This document shows, piece by piece, positions 58,676 to 62,000 of a stretch of 62,000 bases of DNA. Made by a program: the position numbers and the translations under genes. The notes under the pieces were generated by a model. That model worked only from the letters and a program-made list of their open reading frames with translations, made no database searches and was not told the origin of the DNA. The DNA is from Tubiluchus corallicola (taxonomy: Eukaryota; Priapulida; Priapulimorpha; Priapulimorphida; Tubiluchidae): assembly GCA_030141605.1 (NCBI GenBank), contig JAQGDQ010000009.1:155001-217000 (forward strand). The letters are read 5' to 3'. Every line of letters starts with the position of its first letter. Positions within the stretch are counted from its first letter, which is position 1.

Positions 58676-58919
58676 ATATATTGCAGTGGTTCCCAAACTT
58701 TTTCGGACAGTTACCCAAATCGGGAAACCCGGTCGTGTCCATTACCCCCCACCTAGTACTACTTCTCCAACTCAAAAAGTAAACACACGTATATGCTACG
58801 TAATATGCATTCGGAGCGAAGTATTAAAAATTTTCAGAGGGGTGCCCGTTACCCCCCAAAAAAACCATATTACCCCCGGGGGGTAATTTACCCCTACTTT
58901 GGGAACCACTGATATATTG
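58676..58919. mobile_element. hAT-type MITE with intact 8-bp target duplication
   Basis: The element 58684-58911 (228 bp) starts CAGTGGTTCCCAAACTTTTT and ends CTTTGGGAACCACTG (inverted). It is flanked on both sides by ATATATTG (58676-58683 and 58912-58919), a perfect 8-bp duplication. The interior is C-rich, with CCCCCGGGGGG near 58874. Classic hAT nonautonomous copy; the intact duplication implies a recent insertion, into an (AT)n run about 0.8 kb upstream of the phosphatase start. Confidence 0.95.
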
Positions 58920-59725
58920 TAAACAACGCATTTATTAATATACACTATCCTCAGTGTTGACAAAAAAATATAAAATGTATGGTATGTATTCACCTTCACA
59001 GTAGAATTCCTGAACGATGAATTAGCCGAATCAACGAGTATCAGTTAAAATGGCCACTAAACGTGACTAATAAGCGCACTCAATCACACACTATAAAAGT
59101 GAAATATCCTATGTACGCACTCGCACACAAAAAACAACAAACACCAAATACGACGTTTGTTATTCGTTAACGCAGGAGATCAGGTTAATGCGTTCGTCAA
59201 ACGCCAACAGTTTAACACACAGTAGCAGCCGAACATTGAAAAGCTTGGTTGAATCACCGCCTAGGGGGCAATTCCAAGCGATTGAGTAAGGACTCCTCGT
59301 CGTTGGATGAGCCACAAAGATTGTAATCTTTACTGAGGGATGGGTATCATAAAATCATTGAAATCAGACTGTACACGACTAACAAGCTTTACGATTCTTT
59401 GAAAATAAAACCACGAAAGGCTAGATAAAACGAAGAAAGACTGTTTACAAACAATTCAACAGAGAAAAAAATCCATCACAGCGTATATTCACGGTGTAAA
59501 TTTTTAATATTGTACATTTTTGAACTTTTTATTAGTTATACAAGTTTAAGCGTTAAATCGTAGCATGTACAACAAAACTCAGCTGGAAAAATACTATACA
59601 AAGCCTTAATCTATCGTTAACCAAACCAAAGTTAAAACCTTATTAAGTTAAAAACTTTGGTTATCCTTAACCGAAGTTAAAAGTTAGCAAGAGAAAACTC
59701 ATTGCCATCGCTCCATACAATTCAC
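58920..59725. other. Upstream region of the phosphatase gene
   Basis: Possible noncoding first exon with a minus-strand donor GAAG-GTGAAT at about 58993, and possible promoter sequence above it. No TATA box clearly assigned. Confidence 0.25.
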
Positions 59726-59772
59726 GGTCAAGCCTCTTTATACAACGCCTACTTTCAGACTGCAAAAAAGTT

Positions 59773-62000
59773 GGCATTAAGCGAGTCTGGCATTATAACG
59801 AAGTGTATTAATACACGGCATTAAGCGAGTCTGGCATTATAACGAAGTGTATTAATACACGGCATTAAGCGAGTCTGGCATTATAACGAAGTGTATTAAT
59901 ACACGCCATTAAGCGAGTCTGGCATTATAACGAAGTGTATTAATACACGCCATTAAGCGAGTCTGGCATTATAACGAAGTGTACTAATACACGTCATTAA
60001 GCGAGTCTGGCATTATAACGAAATGTATTAATACACGGCATTAAGCGAGTCTGGCATTATAACGAAGTGTATTAATACACGCTATTAAGCGAATCTGGCA
60101 TTATAACGAAGTGTATTAATACACGCCATTAAGCGAGTCTGTCATTATAACGAAGTGTATTAATACACGGCATTAAGCGAGTCTGTCATTATAACGAAGT
60201 GCATTAATACACGCCATTAAGCGAGTCTGTCATTATAACGAAGTGTATTAATACACGGCATTAAGCGAGTCTGTCATTATAACGAAGTGCATTAATACAC
60301 GCCATTAAGCGAATCTGGCATTATAACGAAGTGTATTAATACACGGCATTAAGCGAGTCTGGCATTATAACGAAATGTATTAATACACGGCATTAAGCGA
60401 GTCTGGCATTATAACGAAGTGTATTAATACACGGCATTAAGCGAGTCTGTCATTATAACGAAGTGTACTAATACACGTCATTAAGCGAGTCTGGCATTAT
60501 AACGAAATGTATTAATACACGCCATTAAGCGAGTCTGGCATTATAACGAAGTGCATTAATACACGCCATTAAGCGAATCTGGCATTATAACGAAGTGTAC
60601 TAATACACGGCATTAAGCGAGTCTGTCATTATAACGAAGTGTATTAATACACGCCATTAAGCGAGTCTGGCATTATAACGAAGTGCATTAATACACGCCA
60701 TTAAGCGAATCTGGCATTATAACGAAGTGTATTAATACACGCCATTAAGCGAGTCTGGCATTATAATGAAGTGCATTAATACACGCCATTAAGCGAGTCT
60801 GTCATTATAACGAAGTGTACTAATACACGTCATTAAGCGAGTCTGGCATTATAACGAAATGTATTAATACACGCCATTAAGCGAGTCTGGCATTATAACG
60901 AAGTGCATTAATACACGCCATTAAGCGAATCTGGCATTATAACGAAGTGTACTAATACACGGCATTAAGCGAGTCTGTCATTATAACGAAGTGTATTAAT
61001 ACACGCCATTAAGCGAGTCTGGCATTATAACGAAGTGCATTAATACACGCCATTAAGCGAATCTGGCATTATAACGAAGTGTATTAATACACGCCATTAA
61101 GCGAGTCTGGCATTATAATGAAGTGCATTAATACACGCCATTAAGCGAATCTGGCATTATAACGAAGTGTATTAATACACAGCATTAAGCGAGTCTGGCA
61201 TTATAACGAAGTGCATTAATACACGCCATTAAGCAAGTCTGGCATTATAACGAAGTGTATTAATACACGCCATTAAGCGAATCTGGCATTATAACGAAGT
61301 GTATTAATACACGCCATTAAGCGAGTCTGGCATTATAACGAAGTGTATTAATACACGCCATTAAGCGAGTCTGGCATTATAACGAAGTGCATTAATACAC
61401 GCCATTAAGCGAGTCTGGCATTATAACGAAGTGCATTAATACACGCCATTAAGCGAGTCTGGCATTATAACGAAGTGCATTAATACACGCCATTAAGTGA
61501 GTCTGGCATTATAACGAAGTGTATTAATACACGCCATTAAGCGAGTCTGGCATTATAAGGAAGTGCATTAATACACGCCATTAAGTGAGTCTGGCATTAT
61601 AACGAAGTGCATTAATACACGCCATTAAGTGAGTCTGGCATTATAACGAAGTGTATTAATACACGCCATTAAGCGAGTCTGGCATTATAACGAAGTGTAT
61701 TAATACACGGCATTAAGCGAGTTTGGCATTATAACGAAGTGTATTAATACACGGCATTAAGCGAGTCTGGCATTATAACGAAGTGTATTAATACACGCCA
61801 GTAAGCTAGTTTGGCATTATAACGAAGTGTATTAATACACGCCATTAAGCGAGTCTGGCATTATAACGAAGTGCATTAATACACGCCATTAAGCGAATCT
61901 GGCATTATAACGAAGTGTATTAATACACGCCATTAAGCGAGTCTGGCATTATAATGAAGTGCATTAATACACGCCATTAAGCGAATCTGGCATTATAACG
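59773..62000 (+). repeat. 44-bp satellite array, about 50 copies, runs off the window
   Basis: The unit starts GGCATTAAGCGAGTCTGGCA and ends with the palindrome GTGTATTAATACAC. Spacing is exactly 44 bp (59773, 59817, 59861 and so on). Each unit contains two related halves, CATTAAGCGAGT and CATTATAACGAAGT. Common variants: GTGCATTAATACAC, GTGTACTAATACAC, GCGAATCTG, CTGTCATT. No open gene. Confidence 0.98.

Noticed and set aside
59773-62000. Regular 44-bp repeats as a CRISPR array
   Set aside because: There are no unique spacers; units are contiguous variants of one sequence, and the context is an animal genome.

Overview
This is an invertebrate animal nuclear sequence: AT-rich (roughly 35% GC by eye), with short exons, GT-AG introns from 87 nt to several kb, and many decayed mobile elements. 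Two large multi-exon genes account for almost all the coding capacity. Both are on the minus strand. I rebuilt both by hand from splice sites, and the reading phase closes at every junction. My best guess at the source is a non-vertebrate deuterostome, perhaps a tunicate. The basis is one pre-duplication NELL gene beside one R3-type receptor phosphatase, plus strong splice acceptors just upstream of both start codons that would suit spliced-leader trans-splicing. The species is not proven.

Gene 1 (25382 down to 750) is a complete NELL gene (secreted NEL-like protein). It has 19 coding exons and 825 residues: signal peptide, thrombospondin-N/laminin-G domain, coiled coil, two VWC domains, six EGF domains, then the C-terminal VWC domains. 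Gene 2 (57816 down to 31855) is a receptor protein tyrosine phosphatase of the R3 class (PTPRB/PTPRJ/PTPRO/PTPRH type). It has 33 coding exons and 1454 residues: signal peptide, about ten fibronectin III domains bounded by phase-1 introns, a membrane-proximal region, one transmembrane helix and one complete catalytic domain with the CX5R signature. The two genes lie head to tail. The 6.5 kb between them holds the relic of a non-LTR retrotransposon (about 27330-28720) and a 135-bp tandem duplication.

The introns are rich in structure. Pentanucleotide arrays (TATTG)n lie in NELL introns 1 and 4, and the reverse complement (CAATA)n lies in intron 6. Exons 5-6 are therefore bracketed by complementary arrays. 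A mariner-like element with a transposase relic is nested inside a long inverted-repeat element in NELL intron 1. Three copies of a TTAA-flanked MITE and four same-strand copies of an approximately 0.45-kb dispersed repeat are shared between the two genes. A perfect hAT-type MITE with its 8-bp target duplication sits just upstream of the phosphatase. Several tRNA-derived SINE relics and minisatellites are also present.

From about 59773 to the right edge the window is a 44-bp satellite (about 50 copies, continuing past the end). Its unit carries a 14-bp palindrome, its variants form an 8-unit (352-bp) higher-order block, and it appears to begin beside a pogo/Tigger-like terminal sequence. All repeat boundaries and family assignments are by eye. 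No alignment or database search was run.
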